Below are positions 1 through 9,206 of a stretch of DNA of 64,000 nucleotides, one piece after another (positions within the stretch are counted from its first letter, which is position 1; every line of letters starts with the position of its first letter). The stretch covers positions 1 to 64,000 of the forward strand of contig NZ_CP086138.1 of assembly GCF_017565645.3 (NCBI RefSeq), in the 5' to 3' direction. Below the pieces are notes generated by a model, which was given only the letters and a program-made list of their open reading frames with translations, ran no database searches and was not told where the DNA came from. A program made the position numbers and the translations under genes. This stretch comes from Bradyrhizobium barranii subsp. barranii (lineage in GTDB: Bacteria > Pseudomonadota > Alphaproteobacteria > Rhizobiales > Xanthobacteraceae).

Positions 1-2286
1 GTGATTATTAAACCATTGAGAGTCATGTGGCTGTTGAATCATACAACTGCCCGCCAGTTTGAAGTTCCGATGCTGAAAAGAATCGGCGTTCAGGAGATAT
101 TCTTGCCAAAGAAACTTCCTGCGGACCCGGGCTTTCGCTCAGCGTCGGTAGACTGGTCAGAGGACGAGCACCTCACGATTCCGAAAGAGGACCTTGCCAC
201 CTTAAACGAAGCGGATTGGTATCACGATCCTGGAACCGAAGCGTGGCAGCTTGCTAACAAGCACTTTGACGTTGCATTCTTCATTCTTCTCAAAACTGAT
301 CTCTTAAAGTCCATGTCGCGGCATTTCGAAGGGGCAAAGATCTGGCGGGCTTATGGATCAAACAATTCGTATGGCGATATCATAGATTGGTTTGCTCGCC
401 GCGACGGTCCTATTTGGTCGTCAGTGGTGAGCAAGAATCTCTGGTTCGGCCAAGCTTATGCGCATTTGGCTGCTAAGGAGCCGCGCTTTATTGCGAGGAA
501 GGCTATCTTTTTCCCTGCAGGACTCGCTGACGCGTTTGTTCGAGACGAGTGGAATGGCCATGACAAAAGACTTCTATTTATTTGCCCGCATCTGGCATTC
601 GATGGCTATTATCGACATGTCTATCGATGCTTCAAGGAAACGTTTGATGGCTTACCGTATGTAGTGGGCGGGGCTCAAGCCATCTCCGTAGAGGACCCTC
701 ACGTTTTGGGCTATCTGCCAAGCGAGCTGCACCGGCGGAATATGCGGGAATTGCGCGTGATGTACTATCACAGCACTGAACGTAATCACATTCATTATCA
801 TCCCTTTGAAGCCGTGCAGTCGGGAATGCCCCTTGTCTTCCTGGCGGGAGGGCTCCTCGACGCACTTGGCGGCATCAATTTGCCGGGGCGCAGCAAGACA
901 CCGAAAGAAGCGAGACGGAAGATTGAGCGCATTCTTTCCGGCGATCGTCGGTTGATTGACGATATCCGACGGTCTCAACAGCGATTGCTTGAGCCGATGA
1001 AGACGGAGTCCTGTGAAGCAGACTGGCGCCGAGGACTTGAGCGAGTGCTCGATAAACTCAAGGAGAGTGTATTCCCTCGTCCTCTAACGAACAAACCGAA
1101 GAGGATTGCTGTCATCTTGCCGACTACCTATCGCAGAGGCCGCTTCCGAAGCGCAAAGCTACTAGCGCGAGCGATTAGCAAGGGGGCGCGCGCGTGTGGA
1201 GATGATGTGGAAGTCGTGTTCGGATATCTGGATGACGCCGCCTGTTATCCGAACGAAGCGCTCGCGGATCTTCCTGCTTCCATCAAACGACGGCCTTACA
1301 AGTGGCGAATTCTGTCGCACGCCGAAGCCGCGCGAGCGTGTAAGTTTGCAGGTATCGAAGGCGCATTAGCGAACCAAACCTACTTGGTTCCGGATGACGG
1401 GATCAATCAGTTCACGGACTGTGATTTGTGGATAGTTATTTCTGATCGGCTTAGTTTTCCCTTGCTGCCAGCCCGACCGTATCTGCTCATGGTCTATGAT
1501 TATCTTCAGCGGTATCAAGGTTTGTTGGATAACGTGACTAACCGGAAATTTCTTGCTCGCGCTCACGCGGCCGAAGCTGTGATGGTCACGACGGCATTCA
1601 CGGCTGATGATGCGCGTCAGTTCGCGGGTGTGCCCGTAAAGAAGATCAAGAGAGTGCCGATGTTGGCGCCTGACTTTCAGGCAATTGGGAATCCTGCTCG
1701 CCTCACAAGAAATACCGCCCGTTTTTTCATTTGGACGACGAACCTTGCACCCCACAAGAATCACGAGAATGCATTCAAGGCGCTACGGCTCTACTATGAC
1801 AATTATCATGGCGCATTGGAATGCCGTGTGACTGGCGCTGATACGAAAGACCTGTTGAAGCGGGATGCTTCGTACCTGAAGATGCTCGGCGATATCCGCC
1901 GCTCGAGTCCAGCGTTCAAGCAGCAGCTGAGTATCGAAGGGGAGTTGCCCGATCAAACCTATTGGGCCACGCTCGCCCGCGCCGCTTTTCTTTGGCATCC
2001 CGCAAGGATTGACAACGGGACATTTTCTGTCGTCGAGGCTGCTCATCTCGGCGTTCCTGCTCTTTCAAGCGACTACCCGGCGATGAGGGAAATCGATGAG
2101 CAGTTTGCGCTGCATCTGGCCTGGATGGACCAGGACGATCCGGAGGATATGGCTCGCCAGCTCAAGCACATGGAAGCGGATTTTGAGATCGCGAGACGGC
2201 ACTTGCCCAGAGCGGAAGAACTTGCAAGCCAAGCTTTCGATAAGCACGCCGGAGCGTACTGGAGCGTTATTAAGGGCTACCTGTGA
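1..2286 (+). CDS. Two-domain glycosyltransferase, polysaccharide biosynthesis
   Basis: Predicted 761-residue cytoplasmic protein that would transfer sugars to a lipid-linked or polysaccharide acceptor. The N-terminal half carries a segment around residues 265-281 (HYHPFEAVQSGMPLVFL) resembling the sugar-nucleotide-binding end of GT-B enzymes. The C-terminal half is GT4-like: FIWTTNLAPHKNHENAF near 576 and a retaining-type E-x(7)-E-like stretch (TFSVVEAAHLGVP) near 672-686. Two GT-B units in one chain suggests a bifunctional enzyme. The first base of the window starts a GTG codon, so the true start may lie upstream. Its stop overlaps the start of the next glycosyltransferase (GTGA), so the genes are probably co-transcribed. 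The sugar and product are unknown. Confidence 0.8.
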   Translation: MIIKPLRVMWLLNHTTARQFEVPMLKRIGVQEIFLPKKLPADPGFRSASVDWSEDEHLTIPKEDLATLNEADWYHDPGTEAWQLANKHFDVAFFILLKTDLLKSMSRHFEGAKIWRAYGSNNSYGDIIDWFARRDGPIWSSVVSKNLWFGQAYAHLAAKEPRFIARKAIFFPAGLADAFVRDEWNGHDKRLLFICPHLAFDGYYRHVYRCFKETFDGLPYVVGGAQAISVEDPHVLGYLPSELHRRNMRELRVMYYHSTERNHIHYHPFEAVQSGMPLVFLAGGLLDALGGINLPGRSKTPKEARRKIERILSGDRRLIDDIRRSQQRLLEPMKTESCEADWRRGLERVLDKLKESVFPRPLTNKPKRIAVILPTTYRRGRFRSAKLLARAISKGARACGDDVEVVFGYLDDAACYPNEALADLPASIKRRPYKWRILSHAEAARACKFAGIEGALANQTYLVPDDGINQFTDCDLWIVISDRLSFPLLPARPYLLMVYDYLQRYQGLLDNVTNRKFLARAHAAEAVMVTTAFTADDARQFAGVPVKKIKRVPMLAPDFQAIGNPARLTRNTARFFIWTTNLAPHKNHENAFKALRLYYDNYHGALECRVTGADTKDLLKRDASYLKMLGDIRRSSPAFKQQLSIEGELPDQTYWATLARAAFLWHPARIDNGTFSVVEAAHLGVPALSSDYPAMREIDEQFALHLAWMDQDDPEDMARQLKHMEADFEIARRHLPRAEELASQAFDKHAGAYWSVIKGYL

Positions 2287-3899
2287 AGACATATGGCATC
2301 TATCTCGCCTATCCGCCGGAGCTCGATCTGAGAGCCGAAGGTCTCGGGCGGTACCTTGCTGAATTTTTGAAGGAAGCGAAAGATTGTTCCGACGCCAAAT
2401 TTGTTATCGCTTGCCCGAGCTGGATGAGGAAATCCCTTCGGCACTTTTTTGAAGCTGTCGGCATTTCACCGGCTGCTTTCGAAATAATCGGCCCGGAAGA
2501 CGAGCCAACGCTTCTTAAAGCGTATCAATTCTATCGGGGCTACAAGCCGCGCACACGATGCCGGAGTCGAATTTTTCAGCTTCTCAGGTTCGTGAAGGGG
2601 CAATTCAAGCGATGCCTCGCCCGTATCGAGGTCCTATTGGTGACAACTCGCAGTGATCTGCTGCTGGTTTCGCTTGCACTGCTTGCGCTTCCATTTGCAC
2701 TGATGGCTCTTCCGGCACTAGCTCTCGCGAGTTCGTCTAGTGCGGTGTGGACGGGGCTTTCCGGTCGACTGCGCCGAACTCACCTGTTCAGACGATATTC
2801 AGAAGGCATTCTCAACACGTCCATGAAGCCGGAGGCTAATTCGACCATCGCGCGGCTCTACTCTTTCATGGAAGATGCGGAAGCAAAACTTCTTCTGGAA
2901 CATATCAACTGCCGAAAGGACATTTCCGCATGGTACTCGCCTACGTGCTTCTGGCCCCATTTTAACCAAATCGAAGCCCCCCGCCTCTCCTGTGTGCCGG
3001 ATATCCTTCTGGCGGATTCTCCAGTTGGCTTTTCATGTGTTGGTGGGGACCGGTTCTTGCAAACCTATGGATCGATAGAGGCAACAATCGAGGGAGGCGA
3101 TCATTTTGTCACCTACAGCGAGCATATCAAGTATCGAACACTGGTCGAACGCTATCGGGTAAGTCCGGAGTCGATCGAGGTGGTGTCGCATGGGGCCAAT
3201 CGGTTGGATGGCCTGATTACGGTCTCGGGATTCCCTGATAACGAAGCGTCGACAAGAGCATTTTGCGTCAGTCTTTTTCAGGGCGCTTTGTGCAAGGCAA
3301 TGGGTGAGCAGCCAGCGTCACATTTCGATAGTGGCGACGTCAAGTTCATTTTCTATGCAAGTCAGTTTCGCCCGAACAAGAACGTCATTACGCTGCTGCG
3401 CGCGTATGAATATCTACTCAAGCGTCGCTATTTTGGTCACAAGCTCGTTCTGACTGGCAATCCCAATTCGGCTCCCGAGATCGCTCAATTCATCCATGAT
3501 CACAATCTTCAAAATGACGTCCTGTGCCTTCATCGTTTGTCCGCCCAGGAATTGGCAGCGTGCTATCGGCTGGCGGATCTCGCGGCAAATCCAAGTCTTA
3601 GCGAGGGGGGCTGTCCGTTTACGCTGACGGAAGCACTCTCCGTGGGAACGCCTGTCGTGATGGCGCGAATAGCCGTTACCAGGGAGGTCGTGACAGATGC
3701 GGAATTGCAGGGCCTCATGCTGTTTGATCCCTACGATTGGGAAGACATGGCAGCGCGAATGGAATGGGCGCTGCAGAATAGGGACGAACTGCTCGGGCGC
3801 CAACTCAAGCTATACGATCGGCTCGCCGAACGCTCTTGGCGGACTGTCGTTCATGAGTATATCGCGATACTGAACCGCATCTCCAGTCGGTCGACCTGA
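2283..3899 (+). CDS. GT4-type glycosyltransferase with internal hydrophobic segment
   Basis: Predicted 538-residue glycosyltransferase. Residues about 118-150 are strongly hydrophobic (LLLVSLALLALPFALMALP), suggesting membrane attachment or a hairpin. The catalytic GT-B half follows: FYASQFRPNKNV near 356, then LHRLSAQELAACYRLADL, then the GT4 signature SEGGCPFTLTEALSVGTPVV near 439-458. It begins with GTG overlapping the stop of the upstream glycosyltransferase, and 11 bp downstream lies a NeuD-type acyltransferase, so the three genes form an operon-like group for surface polysaccharide or glycan modification. The substrate cannot be told from sequence. Confidence 0.82.
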   Translation: MKTYGIYLAYPPELDLRAEGLGRYLAEFLKEAKDCSDAKFVIACPSWMRKSLRHFFEAVGISPAAFEIIGPEDEPTLLKAYQFYRGYKPRTRCRSRIFQLLRFVKGQFKRCLARIEVLLVTTRSDLLLVSLALLALPFALMALPALALASSSSAVWTGLSGRLRRTHLFRRYSEGILNTSMKPEANSTIARLYSFMEDAEAKLLLEHINCRKDISAWYSPTCFWPHFNQIEAPRLSCVPDILLADSPVGFSCVGGDRFLQTYGSIEATIEGGDHFVTYSEHIKYRTLVERYRVSPESIEVVSHGANRLDGLITVSGFPDNEASTRAFCVSLFQGALCKAMGEQPASHFDSGDVKFIFYASQFRPNKNVITLLRAYEYLLKRRYFGHKLVLTGNPNSAPEIAQFIHDHNLQNDVLCLHRLSAQELAACYRLADLAANPSLSEGGCPFTLTEALSVGTPVVMARIAVTREVVTDAELQGLMLFDPYDWEDMAARMEWALQNRDELLGRQLKLYDRLAERSWRTVVHEYIAILNRISSRST

Positions 3900-3910
3900 A
3901 TGGAAGGCGT

Positions 3911-4543
3911 ATGAGCAAGCTTAAGGGTCTGCGAGTTTATGGTTTTGGTGGACACGCGCGCAGCATTGCTGATGTTGCGAGTGCCCTTGGAATTCAGCAG
4001 ATCGTCTTCGCTGACGCGAATGCGGGCGACGATGAAATGTTTCTGGGCTTTGCGGTCGTCAAGACATTCGATGATAGCCTGCCGCACGGCTGGGAGTGTT
4101 TCGCCGCGGCTGGGGACAATCGCAAACGATCAGCGCAGTTGGAGCATATTCACGCTCAGGGATGGCCGCTCGCCACCATTATCTCCCCGACCGCTACGGT
4201 GGGCGTCGGCGCGACCATTGGAGCCGGGACTTTCCTTGGCCATCATAGTCACGTCGGGCCAAGGGCCACGATTGGGCAATCGTGCATTCTGAATACCGGT
4301 TGCATTGTTGAACATGACTGCGTGGTCGGCGACTTCAGCCATGTTTCAGTCAATGCGACCCTTGCGGGGCGAAGCCGGTTAGGCAGCTTTGTTTTTCTGG
4401 GCGCAGGAGCCACCATTATCGGCAGGTGTTCGGTTCCAGATGGAACAGTTTGCGGTGCGGGGGCGGTAGTCACGCGATCGCTTGCCGTAAGCGGAACCTA
4501 CGTCGGCGTGCCCGCCCGGCTTGCAAAGCCTTCATATCAATAG
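3911..4543 (+). CDS. NeuD/PglD-family sugar acyltransferase
   Basis: Predicted 210-residue trimeric left-handed beta-helix acyltransferase. The N-terminal part is the short nucleotide-sugar-binding Rossmann-like domain of the NeuD/PglD family (VYGFGGHARSIADVA near the start). From about residue 95 to 200 there are hexapeptide repeats (TATVGVGATIGAGTFLG and onward). The conserved catalytic-type histidine sits in VEHDCVVGD near residue 134. Family members acetylate amino sugars or sialic-acid-type sugars from acetyl-CoA. A GGAAGG Shine-Dalgarno lies just before the ATG. Last gene of the polysaccharide group; only IS material follows. Confidence 0.88.
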   Translation: MSKLKGLRVYGFGGHARSIADVASALGIQQIVFADANAGDDEMFLGFAVVKTFDDSLPHGWECFAAAGDNRKRSAQLEHIHAQGWPLATIISPTATVGVGATIGAGTFLGHHSHVGPRATIGQSCILNTGCIVEHDCVVGDFSHVSVNATLAGRSRLGSFVFLGAGATIIGRCSVPDGTVCGAGAVVTRSLAVSGTYVGVPARLAKPSYQ

Positions 4544-4885
4544 CTGGAAGCTGCCGGAGCGAGAAGTCAGTGATGATGGTTGAATGCACGTCAGCAATTC
4601 AAAAGCACTTCCGAACGCGCTTCTATAGTTCTCGCCTCGCCGCAGACAGATCGACAGATCGCCTAGCTGAGCTTTTTTGTCGGATCGATCATCGTGGGGA
4701 TCGTCTCAGGATATCACTGCGTCGCCGCCATCGTCGGGGCGCGCAATGACCCGTCAGCAGATCAGCCGCTGTGACGCATACCCTTGCCGCCCAACCAATC
4801 TTGATAGGTGCCCTCACTAGTCTTTTCGGGGATAATCCGATGCGAGTGATGTCCAACAATGGCGGATGTGTGGGAGTGCGGTCCT
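4544..4885. other. Gene-free stretch before IS256
   Basis: I see no supported gene here. A 59-codon frame from about 4573 lacks a convincing ribosome-binding site and any recognisable motif; it may be the broken start of a gene that once followed the polysaccharide operon. The IS256 terminal repeat (GAGCTATGGCGG) begins at 4886. Confidence 0.4.
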
Positions 4886-4982
4886 GAGCTATGGCGGAAT
4901 CTGGGTGATGACGGTGTGAGGAAGGCGGCGTATCGAGGCGGGTGACGAGCCTGCCAGAACCTCTCGAGGAGAGCGATACGCC

Positions 4983-5471
4983 ATGACCGAGACTACCAAT
5001 GTTCTTGCTTTCCGTCAGCCGTCCGCGGTTGATGATCCACTGACCGATATCGTTCGCGCCGGCGCGCGGGACCTGCTTGCCAGGGCGATCGAGATCGAGG
5101 TTGGCGCGTTTCTGGCCAGCACGGCCAATCTGACGCTGCCCGACGGTCGAGCGCGCCTGGTCCGACATGGGCACGGTCCGGTGCGCGAGATTGCGACCGG
5201 CATCGGTCCGGTGGAGGTCGCTCGTCCCAAGGTCCGCGACCGCGGAGCGAGCGGGCCAGGCGACCGCCTCCGCTTCAGTTCGGCAATCCTGCCGCTATGG
5301 GCGCGGCGGACGAAGAGCCTGGATGCCTTGATCCCGGTCCTCTATTTGCGCGGCATCTCGACCGGCGACTTCCAGGAGGCGCTCTCGGCGCTGCTCGGCA
5401 AGGATGCGCCGAACCTGTCGCCTTCGGTGATCGCCGGCCTGAAGGCCGATTGGCAGGTCGAGTACGAACGC
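4983..5471 (+). pseudogene. IS256 transposase, N-terminal part (outer copy)
   Basis: Encodes about the first 163 residues of an IS256-family (mutator-type) transposase, starting MTETTNVLAFRQP and including LPLWARRTKSLDALIPVLYL and ISTGDFQEAL. The frame is cut at the codons for YER by the inner IS256 and runs into the inner element's terminal repeat. A short continuation exists at 10040-10113. The catalytic second half is absent. Confidence 0.9.
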
Positions 5472-6182
5472 GAGCTATGGCTGATTTTGGGTGACGCGGC
5501 CTGATCAGGCGGCGTGGCTTTCAGTGTTCGGAATGACTTCGATTCCGTCGATGAACTTTACACCGGCGATGACTTTCGGCAACTGGTTCGTGCTCTTCAA
5601 TCGCCGCCAGGTCTTCGATGCGGCGTCGATGAGCTTGAACACCATCAGCTTCGCAGTTTGTTGCGACAGCGATCCCTTGGTCCGCACCGTTCGGTGGCGC
5701 ACCGTGGCGAAGACGCTCTCGATCGGGTTCGAGCTGCGTAGGTGGATCCAGTGCTCAGCAGGGAAGTCGAAGAAGGCGAGCAGCGCATGGCGATCCTTGA
5801 TCAGGCACTCCACCGCACGTCCGTATTTGACGTGGTATTTCTCGACGAAGACGTCGATCGCGGTTTCAGCTTCGGCCCGGTGTGGGGCCAGATAGATGTT
5901 CCGCAGGTCGTTCTTCATGGGGCCCTGCACGGATTTGGCGACCTTGTCGAGTACGTTGCTCACTTTATGGCACCAGCATCGTTGGTGCCGCGTGCCGGGA
6001 AAGGCCTCGTCCAGTGCCTTCCAGAAGCCGAGGGCGCCGTCGCCGATGGCGAGTTGCGGGGCAATCCGTAACCCGCGTTGCCGCAGGTCGATCGATAGCG
6101 GTACGACGACCCCACCTCGTTTAGGTGGACGGGATGAGCGAGACTCGCGCGTGGATTTGACAACGCGAGGGACGCTCGTTCC

Positions 6183-6605
6183 ATGCATCAAGACAGACAT
6201 CAAGACGGGCATGATGCCGCCTCCTATCAGCGGATCGAGGTGATCACAGGGGAGAGGCGACGGCGCAGTTGGAGCGATGCGGAGAAGGCGCGGATCGTGG
6301 CCGAGAGTGCCGATCCGGAGACGAGCATTTCCGAGGTGGCTCGACGCAACGGGGTGAACCGGGGACTGCTCAGTGTGTGGCGGCGCCAGGCGCGGCTCGC
6401 GTCGAGCGAAGCGCCGCAGTTCGTGCAAGTCAGGCTCGAGGCCGCCGTCGAGGCGCAGCCGAACGCGATCGATAAGGCGCATGTTCTGACGGATCCGGCC
6501 GAGCGGATCGAGGTGATGATCGCGGGCGCGACGGTGCGCGTGCCCGTCGGCGTCGACGCCGCGACGCTGGAGCGCGTGCTGGCGGCGGTGAGATCGACGC
6601 GATGA
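6183..6605 (+). CDS. tnpA: IS66 TnpA accessory protein (copy A)
   Basis: 140-residue IS66 OrfA protein with a helix-turn-helix of the transposase-8 type (RRRSWSDAEKARIVAES and VARRNGVNRGLLSVWRRQAR). In IS66 elements TnpA is needed with TnpB and TnpC for transposition. Its ATGA overlaps the start of tnpB, indicating translational coupling. An ATG lies at 6183; a downstream start is possible because the first 20 residues are unusual (HQDRHQDGHD). Confidence 0.9.
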   Translation: MHQDRHQDGHDAASYQRIEVITGERRRRSWSDAEKARIVAESADPETSISEVARRNGVNRGLLSVWRRQARLASSEAPQFVQVRLEAAVEAQPNAIDKAHVLTDPAERIEVMIAGATVRVPVGVDAATLERVLAAVRSTR

Positions 6606-6958
6606 TCTCTTTCGGTCCAATGGTCCGTGTGTTCGTCGCGACGCAGCCGATTGACTTTCGTAAAGGCGTTCATGGCCTTGTCGCGCTGGTAGCGGAGGGA
6701 TTAGGCGGCAAGCCCTACAGCGGTGACGTTTATGTCTTCCGATCGAAGCGATCGGATCGTTTGAAGCTACTGGTTTTTGACGGCTCGGGAATGGTTCTAG
6801 CGACGAAGTGGCTGGAGAATGGGGGCTTTGCCTGGCCACCTGTTCGCGAGGGTACGATGCCGGTGACGGGGGCGCAACTGGCGATGCTGATTGAAGGTCT
6901 TGCGGAGTGGTCGCGTGTGGTCCCGAAGGTGACGAAGCGGCCGACGAAGGTTGCCTGA
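6602..6958 (+). CDS. tnpB: IS66 TnpB accessory protein (copy A)
   Basis: 118-residue IS66 Orf2-type protein. Family hallmarks are present: VATQPIDFRKGVHGLVALV, YVFRSKRSDRLKLLVFDGSG and EGLAEWSRV. It overlaps tnpA by 4 bp and is followed after 50 bp by tnpC. Function in transposition is required but biochemically obscure. Confidence 0.93.
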   Translation: MISFGPMVRVFVATQPIDFRKGVHGLVALVAEGLGGKPYSGDVYVFRSKRSDRLKLLVFDGSGMVLATKWLENGGFAWPPVREGTMPVTGAQLAMLIEGLAEWSRVVPKVTKRPTKVA

Positions 6959-7008
6959 AGCGTCTTGTTTTGCTGGCGATTGCGAGTGCGTTCGTGTAGC
7001 TCTGCGAT

Positions 7009-8559
7009 ATGGCGCTTCGCCCCGAAGATCTCCCCTCTGACCCTGCGGCTCTTGCCGAGATGGTGCTGGCTTTCGAAGGCGAGAACGATGATCTGCGCGC
7101 AGAGATCGCCACGTTGAAGAGCCTGATCTTCGGCGCACGATCGGAGCGCGCGGCGATCGTCTGCGCCGAACAGATCGCGTTTGATCTGGAACGGACCGCC
7201 GGCTCACAGCTCCCGGCCAATGACGACAAACCGGACGCGCCGCGGCCGGAGCGGCGCAAAGCGAAGCGCAACATCGGCGCGCTGCCGGCGCATCTGCCTC
7301 GGGTCGAGCGGGTGATCGAGCCGGCGTCCACGCTGTGCCCGTGCTGCACGGGTCAGATGCATCGGATCGGCGAGGAGAGCAGCGAAGCGCTCGATCGGGT
7401 TCCCGCGTGGCTGCGTGTGCTCCGCACGATCCGTCCAAAATACGCCTGCCGCTCCTGTGAGGGCCCGATTGTCCAGGCCCCGGCACCGGCGCGGCTCGTC
7501 GAGGGCGGCATGGCAACGACGGCGCTGATCGCGCATATCGCCGCGGCCAAATATGCCTGGCAATCGACGCTCTATCGCCAGACGCAGATCCTGGCGGGTC
7601 AGGGTGTCGTCGTCGACCGTCAGACGCTGGCGCGCTGGATGGGGAGCGCGGCGTGGCTGGTCAGGGGCCTCTACGATCTGCAACTGAAGACTATGCACGG
7701 CTTCGAGCGGCTGTTCTGCGACGAGACGCCGATGCCAGTGCTCGATCCGGGACGCGGCCGCACGAGGATCTGCCAGTTCTGGGCGCACGCGACGGACGAT
7801 CGGGCGTGGAAGGGGCCGGCGCCGCCGGCGGTCGCCTACGTGTTCGCAGGTGGTCGCGGCAAAAAGGAGATCGTGGCGCAGTTAGCCGGCTTCGAAGGCG
7901 TGCTGCAAGTCGACGGCTATGCCGCCTACGCCTCGCTGGCGGGCGATGCGATGATGTCGGGCCAGATCCAGCTGGCGTATTGTCTCGTTCACGCGCGCCG
8001 CAACTTCGTGAGGGTGCACAAGACGACGAACTCACCCTTCGCCGCGGAGGTCATCGAGCGCATTGCGGCCGTCTACGCGATCGAGGAGAGGATCCGCGGT
8101 CTCGATGCTGGGGAACGCCGCGCGACGCGACAGGCCGAGACGAAGCCGCTGATGGAGGCGTTGAGGGCCCGTCTGATCGCGGTGAAGGACGGGATCTCCC
8201 GCCGCTCGACGCTCATCAAGGCGATCGACTACATGCTCGAACGCTGGCAGGGCCTGACGACGTTCCTGGATGACGGGCGGCTCGAGCCGGACACCAACAC
8301 GGTCGAACGATCGATCAGGCCAATTGCGATCGGAAAAAAGAACTCGTTGTTCAGTGGTGACGAAGGCGGGGGCGAGACCTGGGCGATACTCGCTTCGCTT
8401 CTTAACACAGCGAAATTGAATGGCCTCGACCCCGAGGCGTATCTCGTCGACGTTCTCGATCGCATGGTGAGCGGCGCCACGAAGACCAACCAGCTTCACG
8501 AACTTCTGGCCTGGAACTGGAAGGCCGCACGCGAAGCCGAAAAGCGGGCCGTGGCATGA
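7009..8559 (+). CDS. tnpC: IS66 TnpC transposase (copy A)
   Basis: 516-residue catalytic IS66 transposase. An N-terminal leucine-rich coiled coil (about residues 20-50) precedes a zinc-binding cluster (CPCCTGQM) and a second CRSC. The DDE core is visible as CDETPMPVLDPG, VDGYAAYASL and the C-terminal TVERSIRPIAIGKKNSLF. Length and order match the family and no frameshift is seen. It overlaps the next gene by ATGA, so the passenger gene is probably translated from the same mRNA. Confidence 0.95.
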   Translation: MALRPEDLPSDPAALAEMVLAFEGENDDLRAEIATLKSLIFGARSERAAIVCAEQIAFDLERTAGSQLPANDDKPDAPRPERRKAKRNIGALPAHLPRVERVIEPASTLCPCCTGQMHRIGEESSEALDRVPAWLRVLRTIRPKYACRSCEGPIVQAPAPARLVEGGMATTALIAHIAAAKYAWQSTLYRQTQILAGQGVVVDRQTLARWMGSAAWLVRGLYDLQLKTMHGFERLFCDETPMPVLDPGRGRTRICQFWAHATDDRAWKGPAPPAVAYVFAGGRGKKEIVAQLAGFEGVLQVDGYAAYASLAGDAMMSGQIQLAYCLVHARRNFVRVHKTTNSPFAAEVIERIAAVYAIEERIRGLDAGERRATRQAETKPLMEALRARLIAVKDGISRRSTLIKAIDYMLERWQGLTTFLDDGRLEPDTNTVERSIRPIAIGKKNSLFSGDEGGGETWAILASLLNTAKLNGLDPEAYLVDVLDRMVSGATKTNQLHELLAWNWKAAREAEKRAVA

Positions 8560-9206
8560 CGAAGCCGAAGCAAGGGCGGGGAACGCGAAAAGCACGCAAG
8601 ACGACGATGGCGGACTATGCCATGTCGTTCGAACGGCTCGGGCAATGGATCAGCAAGCGCGCCAGGTCGCCGACGCTTCGGCATCCGCGGGCGACGTCGC
8701 TCTCCATGCTCGATGGCGCGGTGGCCGCGGTCGTCGCCGGGCCGGTCTCGATGGCGTCCGAGGAATGGGTGTGCCCGCTCCTCGGCGTAGATCCCGACGC
8801 CTTCAATCACGACACCGAGGAGTTCTCGGCAATCGCCGCCACGCTGATGCGCCACAACGCTATCAGCGAGACGCTGTCGACGAGACCGGAGAGCTTCGAG
8901 CCGCTGTTCGTGCGATCACCGGACGGCGAAGTCGACCCGCAGCCCTGGTGCATGGGCTTCTACGCCGTCATGAAGCTTCGGCTTCTCGTCTGGTCGCGGC
9001 TTCTCCCCCCGAATGGAACCGAACACCTTATGCTGCGGCCGATCTTGGTCCATTGCATCGACGACGCCGGTCGACCCTTGCTACCCCCGGCCCGGCGCAC
9101 GCTGGGAACGCAGCCCATCATCCAAAACGCCTGGCGCAACATTCCAGCAACCGTCGAGGCCCTCCGGCAGTTCTGGATGCCTATACGCTTCAAGCGCGGT
9201 GCGTAG
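8556..9206 (+). CDS. UPF0149/YecA-like passenger protein in IS66 (copy A)
   Basis: 216-residue protein carried as the fourth gene of the IS66. Residues about 48-110 (LDGAVAAVVAGPVSMASEEW, then LLGVDPDAFN) match the UPF0149 (YgfB/YecA-like) pattern of a LDG...GP...P.eW motif followed by helices. The N-terminus is basic (MTKPKQGRGTRKARK). It starts inside the tnpC stop, so expression is coupled to the transposase. UPF0149 genes occur in some IS66-type elements; their role is unknown. It lacks the C-terminal SEC-C zinc motif found in some YecA proteins. Confidence 0.75.
   Translation: MTKPKQGRGTRKARKTTMADYAMSFERLGQWISKRARSPTLRHPRATSLSMLDGAVAAVVAGPVSMASEEWVCPLLGVDPDAFNHDTEEFSAIAATLMRHNAISETLSTRPESFEPLFVRSPDGEVDPQPWCMGFYAVMKLRLLVWSRLLPPNGTEHLMLRPILVHCIDDAGRPLLPPARRTLGTQPIIQNAWRNIPATVEALRQFWMPIRFKRGA

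Noticed and set aside
5505..7349. 614-codon open frame on the minus strand
   Set aside because: Only the first 200 or so C-terminal codons belong to the IS256 transposase; the rest is antisense to IS66 tnpA, tnpB and the start of tnpC. The same artefact recurs at 10199-11773.
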